Source: Tribonema minus
Taxonomy: Eukaryota; Sar; Xanthophyceae; Tribonematales; Tribonemataceae
NCBI GenBank assembly: GCA_017506865.1
Contig: JAFCMP010000020.1
Span: 124,001 to 188,000, forward strand
Length of the DNA stretch: 64,000 nt
Reading direction: 5' to 3'
Each line of letters begins with the position of its first letter. Within the stretch, counting starts at the first letter, position 1. Below are positions 35,486 to 45,900 of this stretch, in pieces. The notes under the pieces were generated by a model. It was not told the DNA's origin and ran no database searches. It saw only the letters and a program-made list of their open reading frames with translations. A program made the translations under genes and the position numbers.

Positions 35486-38400
35486 CGACGCGCTCGTTGG
35501 AGCTGCAGAGGTCAGTTGAGCGCTGACGCTGCTGCGGCTGCTGCTTTAATCACCTTTCAAGAGCATATGTGCTGCTGCTAGCAAAATCACCTTTTAGAAA
35601 TGTGTATGTCGCTTGTTGAGACCTTGGTGGTTGTTGCTGTGTGTGTGTGTGTGTGTAGGGGGGGGGGGGGGGCGACGAGGTCGGCGCGGAGCTGCAGAGG
35701 TCGGCCGCTGAGTGCTGGTGACGCTGCTGCTGCGCGAAGTTGCCATCTCAACATGTATCAGACCGCTTGTTTGAGATGCCTTGATTGATGCCGTGAGGGA
35801 TGCTTGAGATGCCTTAAATGATGCCGTGAGGGAGGGGGGGGGGGGGGGGTGACTTTAGCTAGCTTGTAAGCGGTGATCTCGCTCAACCACCGCTTGTGCG
35901 CGCGCGCCGCCTAACCCTAGTCTCATCCTGACCCTTATGACTTCAGCCTGCGCGCTCACGTCCAGGCGCGCGCCTGCGCGCTGCGCAGGGATGTCGTGTA
36001 ATCATTGCATATAAGTAAATGATATATGTGCGCCCCCTGCCTGCTACAGTAGCTGTGGTGCTGCTGCCGCCGCGTCAGCCGCCCCCCGGCCCCCGCCTCT
36101 CCAGATGTGCAGCCGTTCTCGGAGGCCACGGGCGACGCCGCCGCGCTCGCCGTGGAGCTGCAGAGGTTGGTCGCTGAGCGCTCGCGCTGCCTAACCCTAA
36201 CCTAACCCTCACCCCGACGGCTTCAGCCTGCGCGCTCACATCCAGGCGCACGGCGCCGCGTAGGGACGCTGTGCAACGTACTTGCGTCCCCTGCCTGCCG
36301 GCTGTGGTGCTGCCGCCGCCGCGTCAGCGGCCACTCCCCGCGCCTAGCTGCCCGCCCTCACGCACAGCGATCTCACGCAACCGCACCCTGTAGGGTTAGG
36401 GTTAGGGTTAGGCGCGCGCGCTGCGAACCGCCCTCAGGCTGCGTGCGCCCGGCTCCCGCCTCACCTGCGCAGCTGCTCTCACGCGCCGCAAACTCACGCG
36501 ATCCGCTTGCGTGCGCGCTGTGAATCGCCCTCAGGCTGCGCGCGCAGCGGCAGTCGGAGGAGCGCGCGGTGGCGGACCTGCGCGCCGCCATCGCCGCCGC
36601 CGACGCGCGCCGGCAGGGGCTGTCGAGCGACGTTTCCGCGGAGCGCGCCATGCTGCAGGTACGTAGGCATGGGTATGCTGGTTGAAAGTCTGGGTAGGTA
36701 TCCTCGCCGGCAGGGCTGCTCGAGCGATGCGGCAGCGGGGCGCGCTATGCTGCAGGTACATAGGCATGGGTATGTTGGTTGAGGTATGGGTAGGTATCTG
36801 AGCATGTTTTGAAGAGGTCCAGGTAGGTATGCTCGCTTTGCTCCAGGTATGTTATGCATGTTTTGCTCTGCGTAGACAGCCTCGTGTCATGAGAGGCAAT
36901 TGATCTATACATTCCACACGCGTTAACCTAGGTCTCCAAGCGAGCGCGCACAACTCGCCACCTCCATGCACATACTTCAAGGTACTTGTTTGAAGTACGA
37001 CGGGTTCGCTGATCGCACCATGGCACGTATGCGCCTCTGCCGCAGGACCTGCAGAGCGAGTTGAGTGGACTTCACTCGCTACCGCTGACCGACAATGTAT
37101 GCGCCTTGTTTGTGACACTAACCCTACTCACATGCTCATAGCACTAGTCACATGCCCGCGTGTCTCCCCACCGTCACCTGCGACGGGTTCGCTAACCCCA
37201 CATGGCGTGCCCTCGCTGCAGGACCTGCAGAGCGACTCCACTGCTTTGCACATGGTTCATCGACCGTCCATTGTATGTGCCTCGATTTATGTTGCGCGCT
37301 CTATTGGGGGCAGCCCTAGTCGCACGGCCACGTGCCTCGCCGTTCTCACATAGAAGTATGAGGTATGATTTGACCGCAAATGCCACGCATGCGGCCCTGC
37401 AGGACCCTAGGGTTAGGGTAAGCCAGGCTTCCGGGCGAGCGCGCACAGCTCGGCAGCGCCACCTCCATGCACATACTTCAAGGCACTTGTTTCGCAAACG
37501 ACGGATTTGCTGACCTCACATAACGAATATGTGCCTCTTCTGCAGGACCTGCAGAGCGAGCGCGCGCAGCTGAGCAGCGCCACCTCAATGCGCGACGCCG
37601 CGCCCGCCGCGTCGCCGCACTCCGCCGCCGCGACGCCTGCGGCCATGGCCGCGGGCTCCTCTGCCTTTGACGATGATGGGCCGTTCTCATCAGGTGCGTT
37701 TGCGTTCCTTTGCCGCCTGCGGATCATACTACATGGGTACATGGGGCTGCTCATTCAGAAGTCGCCTCTTATTTCAGCACTCTGCTGCCGCGACGCCTGC
37801 GGCCATGGCCGGGGGCTGCTCCGCCTTAGACGATGACGGTCCGTTCTGATCAGGTAATGGACCGTTCTCATCATCATAGGGTCAGGATTAGGGGTCAATG
37901 GTCAAGCATCATTTGTTTGTTTCGATCATGACCTGTTGTCGTAGACCTGTACCTTAGCTGCGAGAGCTCCTCGGCCTTCGACACCGACGGTCCGTTCTCA
38001 TCAGGTGAGGATGTTTTGTGTTGATCATGACCTGTAGTCATAGACTCGTACCCTAGCTTAAGCGCCTGTACACAGTCGTACGCCACCATCTGCTGCCGCG
38101 ACGCCTGCGGCCATGGCCGCGGGCTCCTCCGCCTTTGACGATGGCGGTCCGTTCTCATCAGGTGCGCTAGGGTTAGGGGTTAATGTTGGTATCGATCATC
38201 GCCTGTTGTCATGGCCTTGTACCCTCACTAGTAGCTCGGGGGCCTATGCACGTGTGCGTGCGCCGCTCTACGCGGGGTCTCATCAGGCGCGTTAGGGTTC
38301 AAGTTAGGGTAGAGGGCCAATGTTTGTATTGAGCAACACCTGTAGTCATAGACTCGTACCTCAGCTTGGGAGCCTGTACGTGTGCGTACGCCGCACTCCG

Positions 38401-41096
38401 CAGCCGCAACGCCTGCGGCTACAGTCGCGGGCTCCTCTGCCCTTCTGATGATGGGCAATTCTCCCCAGTGAGGATGTTGATCATGACCGGCATTCGCAGA
38501 TTTATTGACATCCTGGGTTGGAGGCATGTGCCACACGCGTTTGCCAACTTTTGGTCTGACTCTCTGATGGTGGGATCGCCACCGCAACGGCTTAAGCCGA
38601 GGGGGCCTCCGCCTTCGCCGACATTAGGCTGACCGCTCTGCTCAGATTAGGGCCATCTGCAGGCTTTGACGTGGCCGGTGTTTCATGTATGCACATACAT
38701 ACAATCCCTGTGCATGCATGAAACGCCTCAGCAGACTTGTCAGGGCAATGGCATTGGCCGCAGGCTCCTAAGCCTGTGTCAAAGGCGGGCATTCTCCTTG
38801 GGCGTGCAGGCACCTTTTTTTTTGTTGTCCTGTCGTGACGCCACGTGTTTGTATCGATCCACCTGCTTCAAATGGTCCTTCTCACTTCAGCAGAAGGGCA
38901 CACTGGCGCTCCGCCGCCGCGATGCGGGCCGCCATGATGATGCGCCCTTTCTCTTGAGTGCTGTTGCATTTCTTTGCTTGTACTCCCACTTAGTACAAGT
39001 GACCTGTATTCATGCAGCCATGCCTCATGCATACACAAACCTGCTCAGCAGCGGCTGTAGGACTTCAGAAGGAGGGCACACTGGCACTCTGCCATCGCGA
39101 TGGCGGCCGCCTTAGGGTTAGGGTTAGGTGCCCTCTCACCTGCGGAGTGCCGTTGCAGTTCTTCTCTCGTACTCCCACAACGTGGCCGGTACGGCCGCGT
39201 GCCTCATACGTGACAATGCTCAGCGGCGGCAGTAGCAGAGCTCGACCGCCCATAGTCAGGGTTGGGGTTGTAGGAGTAGAAGCCGACACGCCGCGTGTGC
39301 GCCCTGACGCGCTCATGTACTTGAACGTACTTTAAATGTACTTCAACAGGACCGCCGCACCCTCGCCTCCGGCCAAAACGCGCCAACGTGACACTCCAAG
39401 CGCTACTTAACGCATCGAAATCGACATTCGCATCCCCTTCACTCTTCCCCCCCCCCCCCCACCCCCCCAGGACCATTCTCGGCACCCGCCGCGAACCGTT
39501 CCCTGGAGCCCCCGGCGTTCCCGACGAACCCCGCGCCCCCCGTGCCGTCCCCCAAGATGGGAGGGGGCCCCCCTCCCCCCCCTCCCAAGCCAACCTCCCC
39601 CATGCGTCAAGCGCAGCCTCTCGCTGACCCCTTTGCCGATGCCGGGTTCGACACATTCGGCTCGAGTGACAACAGCAAGCCGGCTGCGGCGGCGCCGTTT
39701 GAACCCTTCGGCGGGCTCGCAATGGGAGGCAGCAACGGCAGCGGCAACGGCGGCGGCGGCGGCGGCGGCGGCGACGCGTTTGCAGGTGCGGACGGTGTGC
39801 ACCAGTGCGTGCAGGCAGATGGTGTGCGGTGGAGCGTGATTCTGGAGACTGCGCGCGCATTGCGCTGTTCACATGCTGTACGCATGGTGTACTGTACTGT
39901 ACATGGTGTGGACTGCAGCTGCACCGTACACTGCCAGCCCTGCAGCAGTCGCACGTCCTTCCGCCTGGTTGCCGGCGGCACCGCGCTCGCCGTGCAGCGA
40001 CGCGCGCAGCCAGCTGTGCGCTGCTCTGTCCGGAGCGCTGTGCACGAGAACCCCTGCTTTGTGTGCCTTGGCTCTTTGGCGCGTAAGCTCAGCTGCATCC
40101 ACCGTGCACGCGCGTGCCACGGTCTGTGCAGAAATACTACCGTTCTTCCATGCCTAACTGAAACCTCTCATAGCCTGGGGTAGCCTCCGTAGGAGTGCGA
40201 CGGCCGTTGTGTTGCTAGTGAAGATGCTTGCAACTCAGAACCATGACCTAAATGCGCTGATATGTATGCGCATGGACCACTCGGTGATCCACTTCACGGC
40301 ACCCAAGTCTACCACACCCTTTGGTGGCGTCGCACACCGTGCGTGCCTCTGCACGCTCACAGCGCAAACTGAGTAGCGTGGCGGTGCCTGCCGCGCGGCC
40401 CAAAAGCGCTGCAATATTGCGCTCACGCGTGTGCATGCATGATGTGTTTAAACGCGTCGGCAAGGTCTGCCACCCGCAGGGGATCGCTGCGTGGGCGCGT
40501 CGAGTCGAGTCGAGTCATGTAGAGTCAAGTCGCGGTGGCGACGCCTTGCAGGAGCGCAGCGCGCACCGCGGTCCTTGTCCCCGCACGCGCTGTGCGCCGC
40601 GTGTGCAGCCGTTGACGTCATTCCACCCGTGCGCCCTCGCGCCTGTGCTGCCCATGCAAATTCCAGAGCTGAAGCCCCGGCGCGCAGCACGCGCGCGTCC
40701 GCTGCAGTCACGCATGCCCCGTTCAAAGGCCGCGATGGGACAGCCAACCCCCTCTTGAAACGCACTTGATCAAGTTCATCAGTAGTGCGTGCAACACTCA
40801 AGGTTCTCAGCGCCTGTGCCTCTGCCGCACTCTCGCCGCACAGGCATGGCCGACCCGTTTGGCGGCGATGATACAGCCAACCCCCCTTCCTGTACTCCAT
40901 GGAGCTCATGACAGCAAGGCACGCAAAACTCAAGGATGTCGTGCCTGTTCTCCCATGCACTGCGTGCCGCGCAGGCATGGCCGACCCGTTTGGGGGCGAC
41001 GACCCCTTTGGCGGCGCCGCCGCGGGCCCCGGCGCGTTCGACGCCTTCCCCGCGCCCGCCGCGGACTCCGCCTTTGACGCATTCGGCCAGCGGTAG
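24346..41096 (+). CDS. Eps15-like endocytic adaptor: two EH domains, coiled coil, DPF tail
   Basis: Twelve exons: 24346 (or ATG 24431)-24583, 26467-26583, 27869-28003, 30027-30149, 30967-31211, 31575-31952, 33525-33708, 35151-35362, 36535-36658, 37546-37693, 39471-39785, 40975-41096; 751 aa from the ATG. EH1 (about 8-90) shows FFMKSGLDVGTLKQVWDIAD; EH2 (136-220) shows FPSYDPDGDGFVTG and LFTKSGLDRGVLKQVWDMAD. EH domains bind NPF peptides. A Pro-rich linker follows, then a coiled coil (about 446-560, AAELQRLRAQRQSEERAVAD). The tail has ADPFADAG, PFGGDDPFGG and FDAF motifs of the kind that bind the AP-2 appendage. The role is a clathrin-coated pit scaffold at the plasma membrane. The ATG at 24431 gives MADWAPLTGEE, but a strong C-tract acceptor at 24344-24345 in the same open frame hints at an unseen upstream exon. 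Introns are long (up to 2.8 kb) and repeat-filled. Confidence 0.9.
24510..24815 (+). repeat. Three copies of the EH1 exon end and donor
   Basis: The exon end reading GQAAVAFFMKSGLDVGTLKQ plus GTGCGTC occurs with donors at 24584 (used), 24689 and 24812. The second copy is nearly perfect; the third is diverged and frameshifted. Periods are about 105 and 123 bases. Only the first is continuous with the rest of the exon. Confidence 0.92.
24865..25665. repeat. Two AAATACG-rich clusters
   Basis: Short runs of AAATACG/CGTATTT-type units occur at about 24868-24945 and 25587-25665, in both orientations within each cluster. They lie in intron 1 of the EH gene. The inverted units could fold; no known element was recognised. 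Confidence 0.7.
26620..26745 (+). repeat. Dispersed intronic element, copy 1
   Basis: The core GATCGTAGAGCTCTA (palindromic TAGAGCTCTA) is followed by GTGACAAGG and AAGTGCCTTCCACCAA. Copies share about 75-120 bases: this one, 28033-28150, and 32036-32110 (3'-truncated). A fourth, inverted core is at about 28430-28470. All sit in introns of the EH gene. Size and dispersal suggest a MITE- or SINE-like element; no target-site duplication was confirmed. Confidence 0.75.
28004..30026 (+). other. Intron 3 of the EH gene and its contents
   Basis: This 2.0-kb intron separates the Pro/Ser linker exon from EH2. It contains dispersed-element copy 2 (28033-28150), an inverted fragment (about 28430-28470), a minus-strand coding-like duplicated segment (28260-28740), and three upstream echoes of the next exon's start (29540-29900). 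The stretch 28750-29530 has only short ORFs; a minus-strand reading at 29345-29430 (AYESLGAQWRRKDDIRAAC) looks coding-like but stands alone. Confidence 0.6.
28260..28740 (-). pseudogene. Antisense coding-like fragment (beta-sandwich type), duplicated
   Basis: On the minus strand the stretch about 28735-28600 reads LAFAFRVDAVIRAADTLTVTLPRFYG. In a neighbouring frame, 28620-28490 reads NVSPSLTWSALWTEGAYADAN then SRVVFTYRAGG, ending at AG|GTGCGTC. A second copy of the latter part lies at 28400-28265. Such xxDTLTVTLPxF segments occur in very large extracellular or surface proteins of algae, as far as I know. The frame change and isolation inside an EH-gene intron point to a fragment or a nested gene with unseen exons. 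Confidence 0.4.
29540..30060 (+). repeat. Four copies of the EH2 exon start
   Basis: The acceptor and the first codons of exon 4 (CAG|GAACTGGCCAAG, reading ELAKYDMLFPS) recur upstream at about 29548-29590, 29717-29757 and 29872-29912. The used one is at 30027. Spacing is about 150-170 bases. Copies two and three retain the CAGGAAC acceptor. Confidence 0.88.
31270..31590 (+). repeat. Echoes of the exon 6 start of the EH gene
   Basis: The C-tract plus CCGCAG|CATGAC acceptor of exon 6 (used at 31574) has two short copies upstream, ending at about 31300 and 31541 (GCAGCAGGACTGGTCATGCG and GCAGCATGACTCATGCG). Each keeps the poly-C tract and AG. Confidence 0.8.
32440..33580 (+). repeat. Ten-copy tandem array of one splice acceptor and exon start
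   Basis: The core GTCGCGCACGGGCTCCGTGT, preceded by TGCCTCCGCGTGAACxGCAGG, recurs ten times: core positions about 32456, 32586, 32707, 32826, 32937, 33046, 33186, 33295, 33419 and 33528, period 109-140. The last is the true start of EH-gene exon 7 (RVSRTGSVSSAVPS). Intronic copies diverge after the first 45-50 exon bases into TGAATTCA-rich filler. Older copies to the left are more decayed, and several carry an in-frame stop. Confidence 0.93.
33755..33845 (+). repeat. Echo of the exon 7 end of the EH gene
   Basis: The exon end DLMQAS plus donor GTGAGTGGAGACTC (used at 33709) is repeated about 75 bases downstream with a small deletion at the junction (GATTGAGGTGAGTGG). Confidence 0.88.
34690..35240 (+). 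repeat. Copies of the coiled-coil exon start
   Basis: The exon 8 start (VSRAAAGAHAAAATATRAGAD, used from 35151) has a long, clean copy at about 34931-35010 that then departs after RRLVH, and a shorter copy at about 34733-34775. All have a CGCAG or GCAG acceptor and are preceded by similar CCCTAGCCCTGG-type intron sequence. Confidence 0.88.
35452..35485. repeat. Poly-G tract (34 G)
   Basis: An uninterrupted G run in intron 8 of the EH gene, about 90 bases downstream of the donor. Further G runs are near 35657-35672 and 35834-35850. Length is likely unstable and subject to sequencing error. Confidence 0.8.
35495..36180 (+). repeat. Echoes of the exon 8 end of the EH gene
   Basis: The donor end GAGCTGCAGAG|GTCGGTCGC (used at 35363) recurs at about 35500-35516, 35690-35707 and 36120-36178. 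The last keeps about 50 exon bases (EATGDAAALAVELQR). All are downstream within intron 8. Confidence 0.85.
36388..36413. repeat. Interstitial TTAGGG run
   Basis: About four TTAGGG units in intron 8 of the EH gene. A further short run is at 39112-39129, and degenerate ones are at 36185-36215 and near 38165. Confidence 0.85.
36690..36780 (+). repeat. Echo of the exon 9 end of the EH gene
   Basis: The exon end RRQGLSSDVSAERAMLQ plus donor GTACGTAGGCATGGGTATG (used at 36659) is repeated about 95 bases downstream (RRQGCSSDAAAGRAMLQ, GTACATAGG). Confidence 0.9.
37030..37560 (+). repeat. Copies of the exon 10 start of the EH gene
   Basis: CAG|GACCTGCAGAGCGAG, the start of exon 10 (used from 37546), has copies at about 37047-37065 and 37221-37240 and a truncated one at about 37400. 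Spacing is 150-175 bases. The first two keep DLQSE/DLQSD coding and a good acceptor. Confidence 0.88.
37780..38640 (+). repeat. At least five echoes of the exon 10 end
   Basis: The exon end AAATPAAMAAGSSAFDDDGPFSS with donor GTGCGTT/GTGAGGA (used at 37694) recurs with decay at about 37785-37855, 37960-38010, 38092-38165, 38262-38290 and 38385-38475, perhaps also 38570-38650. Several copies carry an intact donor after TCATCAG. Confidence 0.88.
40725..40880 (+). repeat. Echo of the last EH-gene exon start
   Basis: CACAGGCATGGCCGACCC, reading GMADPFGGDD, occurs at about 40840-40872 before the used copy at 40975. A vestige lies near 40730-40755. The echo diverges into intron sequence after about 30 exon bases. 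Confidence 0.85.
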
Positions 41097-41431
41097 TGCG
41101 GTCACCAGGAGGTCTGGGCTGCCGGCAGCGGCAGCAGACGCGGTGGGGCTGCACAGCTGGCGGCGGAGGCGGCAGCAGCGGCGGCAGTGGCGGCGGCGGC
41201 GGCGCAGGTTTCCGGCGGTGGCGGTGGCGGAGGCGGCGGTGGCGGCGGCAGCGGCGGCGCAGCAGTAGAGCTGCCGCAGTGCTTGGCTTGGTCTGCATGC
41301 TCGACACTGCGGCAGCGCTGGGAATTTGCCACCACCTCAAAGCGGCGGCAGCAGTAGCAGCATAGTATTTTGCAAATGCTCTAAGGATGGCGCATGGTTG
41401 CCGCCGCCATGGCTGCCGCCGCCGCCGCCGC

Positions 41432-41462
<31 letters not shown>

Positions 41463-42961
41463 ACGCACGAACAGCGCTCAGCAGCGGCACCGTGTGCCCT
41501 AACACGCTCTGTAGACGCCACGCCGCCAGCAGCGTGCAGGGCAGTGGTGGCGCAGGTTGGGACGGAAACGTCGCCACTGCTGTACGCGCAAACTTTTTGA
41601 AAGCAGGCCACCTCTGCTGCCGTTGCTGCGGCAGCCGAGGTGCACCGGCTTGACGTTTCTGTTGTGCTGCGGAGCTCCGTGGTCGCTGCGCTAATAAGGT
41701 GTGTGTCGCTGGGTGTTTTGAGAACGGGCCCCTGTCTGGGACGCCCGTTGCGCTGCGTGAGGTTTCCCCCCTAGTTGTGTGACCGGAAGGCCCTACAAGT
41801 CGTCGCTGCCCTATATAATGGGATATGTGTGTTGGTCTTTCTCCGCCTTTCTGGCGGTGCTGTGCATATGCGATGTGTTCAATGATGTCTTGTTGCCACT
41901 GTCCGCACTGCACCGCTTGCGGATCCCCCCATTTCATGTGACTGGCATGGCTTGATGGTCATCGTCATAGGCCATGGCACTACGTCACACTCGTCAAAAT
42001 GCGTCCATCGCTGAGCAGCCACATGCATCAGCATGCTCCAGTGCAACATGCATCCTTTACACCAACGTTGGAACAGCTGGAACACACATGTTTCGCTTTC
42101 ATATGAGAAGTGCGCAAGTGTGCGTGGCTGCGCATGTAAATGCACACAACTCGTCTTCGACGCACATGTGCAAACCTGTAGACATGTCCCCTCCCCCTTT
42201 TAGTGGGGGTGCCGGGGGACAAATGCAGATGCAGTGGTAGCATGCCAATGCCACACATGCACCTGCCAACGACAGATGCAAATCCACAAGCGCGCAAAAA
42301 CTGTGCTCGAGTGCGCGCTGCTGCAACACAACAACACGGCAAGTACAGAAATGCACATGGTGCCATACATGTGCTTGATTTATACCTCCATGTGATCTAT
42401 GCTACAGGTGTGAACAGACGCGCCTGCGTATGCAAGTGCCCGCTCTTGTTCATGTACAGCATCAGCGGGGCCGCCACTGGTCCCTGTGATTTGTATCATC
42501 TACATAGTGCGCAGCTATAAAAAATCAAGCCACACATGTACCGCCATACATGCAGGATAGGTGTGTGTGTGTGTGGTGGTGTATGGTATAGGGAGGAAAA
42601 ACAGAGACGACCTTCCCATGCAGGTCTGCAACTTCAACTCTGCATGCACGACCGCATTTCATGCCCCGCCGAAAAACCGTCCCCGAGCCCGGCTTGCGTC
42701 TGCAGAGCTGCATGAACCGCTGCGGCAGGCGCAGTCTGCTGCTGCCTTGATCCGACAGCTCAGCACGCCTTGCAGCCGCAGCCAGAGGCAAACAGCAGCC
42801 TCACACTTGAGCAACTGCAACTCGCTGTTCAACGCCGCCACCTCAGCTGAGTGCTGCTGAAAGAGATGACCTGCGACAGCGCTCAAAGAAACTGCGCTGC
42901 GCTGCAAGACCTGCCGCTGCGGCCGCAGCCGCCGACGCCACTACGCGTGCGCGCGCCCTTC
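41097..42961. other. Convergent intergenic region
   Basis: This lies between the EH-gene stop and the SOUL-gene stop, so it holds two 3' ends. It contains GGC/GGT-rich low-complexity DNA (41155-41270), a CTG/GCT run (about 41415-41457) and CA-rich stretches. A minus-strand 52-base segment 42856-42805, flanked by TCTTTCAG and a GT, reads HSAEVAALNSELQLLK, coiled-coil-like. It may be an isolated exon but has no visible partners. Confidence 0.5.
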
Positions 42962-45900
42962 TTACGCAACTTCACTGTTGAAGTCCTGCGCGTTCCACAG
43001 CGGCTCCTCCTCCTCAACCTCCTCGTCACCAACTTCATCACCGCTGTCGAGCCTAATGAGCGCTGCCTCGTCGGCGTCGATCTTCACCCACACCTCGTTG
43101 TGGCGGTGGAAGATGACAAACGGCGAGTCGTACGAGGCCCACACGGCGCGCCACTTGTCGCCCGCGTCCGCGATGGTGACGTTGTCGCGCTTGAGGCGGC
43201 ACACAAGCTCGTGCGTCTTGCGGTTGAAGTCGCGCTCGGAGGCGAAGCCGCCGAACGTCTTGACGGCGAACACGGCGCCGGAGCTGTACACGCGGGCAGG
43301 GGATGGGGGGGGGGGGGGGTCAGCGCTCAGCTTTTGGCTCAGGAGCACCGTAAACAGTTAGCAGCAGCACTCAATATATCTGGTTCTGCGGGGGGGCGGG
43401 GGGGGGGGGGGGCAGCGCTCTGGCTCCGCAGCACAGTAAACAGTACCAGCAGCGCTCAAAATATCTGGTTCTGCAAGGGGAGGGGGGGGAGGGGGGGGGA
43501 AAGGGTGGTTCACCAGCACTCAGCATCGAGCTCAGCGAGAATAGTATTCACAGCACAGCACAGCACAGCACAGCACAGCAGCAGTAGCAACGCTCAACAT
43601 GATCACATTTCTGGGATGCTTGGCGCAGAACAGTACACACGAGCAGCACTGCTCAGCATATGACTCAGCATCCGGAGCTCCAGCAGCAGCAGCAGCGCTC
43701 GGCATTGACCTGCAGCACTAGGCCACCCGGTGCAAACACCCGCTTGCTGTGTACGCAAATGTGCGAGGTGCGCGAGAAACACGCATGCATTTTGCACTTG
43801 CAGTTGCTCTCAGACGTAAAGAGTGCAAACTCGCGTGCGAGCGCACCGGCGACGTTTCTTCCTTTTCGCTTCTTCGACTCTCGTCTACCACAGTTGATCA
43901 AGTGCCACACTAGGCCACAAAAGCTGCGGCGCTCACGCCTGACGCTTCTTCGACTCCAGTCTACCGTGGTTGCACTAGGCCACAAAAATAGGAAAACTGC
44001 CGACGCTCGCGCCAAACTTCAAGCGGCGACACTCACGGGACGGCGGCGATGGTGACGTTCTCCACCTCCGGCACCGGCACGTCGCCCCTAGTCTCGTACT
44101 TGCTGGGCACAAAGAAGCCCACGTGCCAGCCGTGCGCGAGGCAGTGCTCCGAGCCGCCCGTCAGATCGGCCGTCTCGTCTGCGCTGCCGTTGCCGCCGCC
44201 GCCGCTGGTGTCGTTGTACTTGCGGAAGATGACGGGGGACGTCATCGGGATCGTCTCGTTCTTGCTGCGGGGGGGGGCGCAGGGGGGGCGTGGGGGGGGA
44301 GTAGGGGGGTGGGGGGGGGGGTGGGGTCAGCACACAGGTGGCAGGTGCAGTGCTGAGAGGTGCTGCGCAGATCTGGATTGTGGCAACTGCTGCTGCGGGT
44401 TTCACTGAGTGATCTTGCAATATGAGAAGAATGATTTGGAATCGTCTCAGAGTGGCTGCAGGGCAGAGCCTGCCGAACAAGATACATGTCAGCCACTTGT
44501 GATGTTTGAAGTCTGTTGGACGGCTGCAGAATCCCGCGAATCAGTGGGAGACGGGGCGGGGGGGAGGGCATGGGTCAAAGCAGTGCTCAGCACTGTTCAA
44601 ACATGAAAACAAGATGTGCAGTATTTGAGGGGGGACAAGGGCAGTTTGGAGTTACGATTGGGATCAGGGGTCAAACTTTACCCTGCACTGACATCAGAGC
44701 CTGCTGATGATCGCTGCTGCCTCCACCTACAGAAGGCGGCGCGGCAAGTCTCGATTGTGACACAGCGGGAAGCGCTTACAGGTAAAGCATGAACTGATAG
44801 TCATCACGTGACGGTGCACGTCCGACGCAACGCTCTGAGCTGCTGCAGTTGCTCGGCAGTTACCCGGCAGTTACCTAACATTGAGGAGGTAGGTCAACCC
44901 GGCACCACGCTGGGTGTTTCAGAGCCAAAATGGGACAATTCGGATTGCTGCGGATGACGTTAATCAAATGTGAGTAGGCTGTCAAGAGCAATGGAGAAGG
45001 CGCAGCGCAAGTGATACGCGGATAGAGCATAGACTAGTTTACATATCAAGCTCTCAGCAACCGAACTGGAAGCGAGGTCGAAGTACGGGGGGAAAACACC
45101 TGTGGTGCTAGACGCAAGCTCAGAGAGTGCAAGCAGTGCAAGATGCACTGGCGTTCAAATAATACGGTATGTACGCCGTGCTGCACCGAAGTCCGTGCTG
45201 TGATGACTATCGTTCGGCAGCTACGAAACCTCCAATGATGACTTCATGGACAGACAGCGCGCCAATCCATTGAGATTTGTGCTTCAGTTTCGGCTTGAAA
45301 GCATGGCTCAAGGGCGGGTGCAAGCATTTCTCTGGCGCGGAACATCTTGTCAAAGCGCGTTCCGCACCTGTTCTTCCCCGAGATGTAGGCGTAGTTCTTG
45401 TTGAACCCCTCCGTGGCGGCCTTGAGGAAGCAGTCGGAGTCGACAAAGGCGTCGGTGAAGAACTCCGTGTTGTTGGCCGCGTAGCGCCTGATCTCATACC
45501 CACGGGGCCTGCAGATCACTGTGTTGGGATGATGATTTGGAGGAAAGCAAGAACATAAGCACGGTGGCGTCAGCGGAAGTGCCATTTCCAAATGCCAGCA
45601 GGGCCAAAAAACCGAGATGGGAGAGAGTGAGCCTGGCTGCTGACAGATGTTAGAAGAGAGGGATAGAGAGTGGAAGAGTTTGTTGCAGATGAAGCATCGT
45701 GTCGCAGTAGCAGGCGATGTCTGGACGTGCATGCGCTGCGGTGTAAGCTCAGTGCTTCCTGAACTGCAACCTTTTGAAAGAGGACTTCCGGAGCAAGCGC
45801 GCGAGGTACTTGTGCGCGGCTGATGAATGTTCGACGCAGAGCCATTGCAGTTTGAAGTTGGTTATGCGCGGGTTGCGTGTCATATGACATTGCACTGCTG

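Noticed and set aside
41805..41825. CTATATAATGGG as a TATA promoter
   Set aside because: It lies between two converging genes with no downstream coding exon on either strand.
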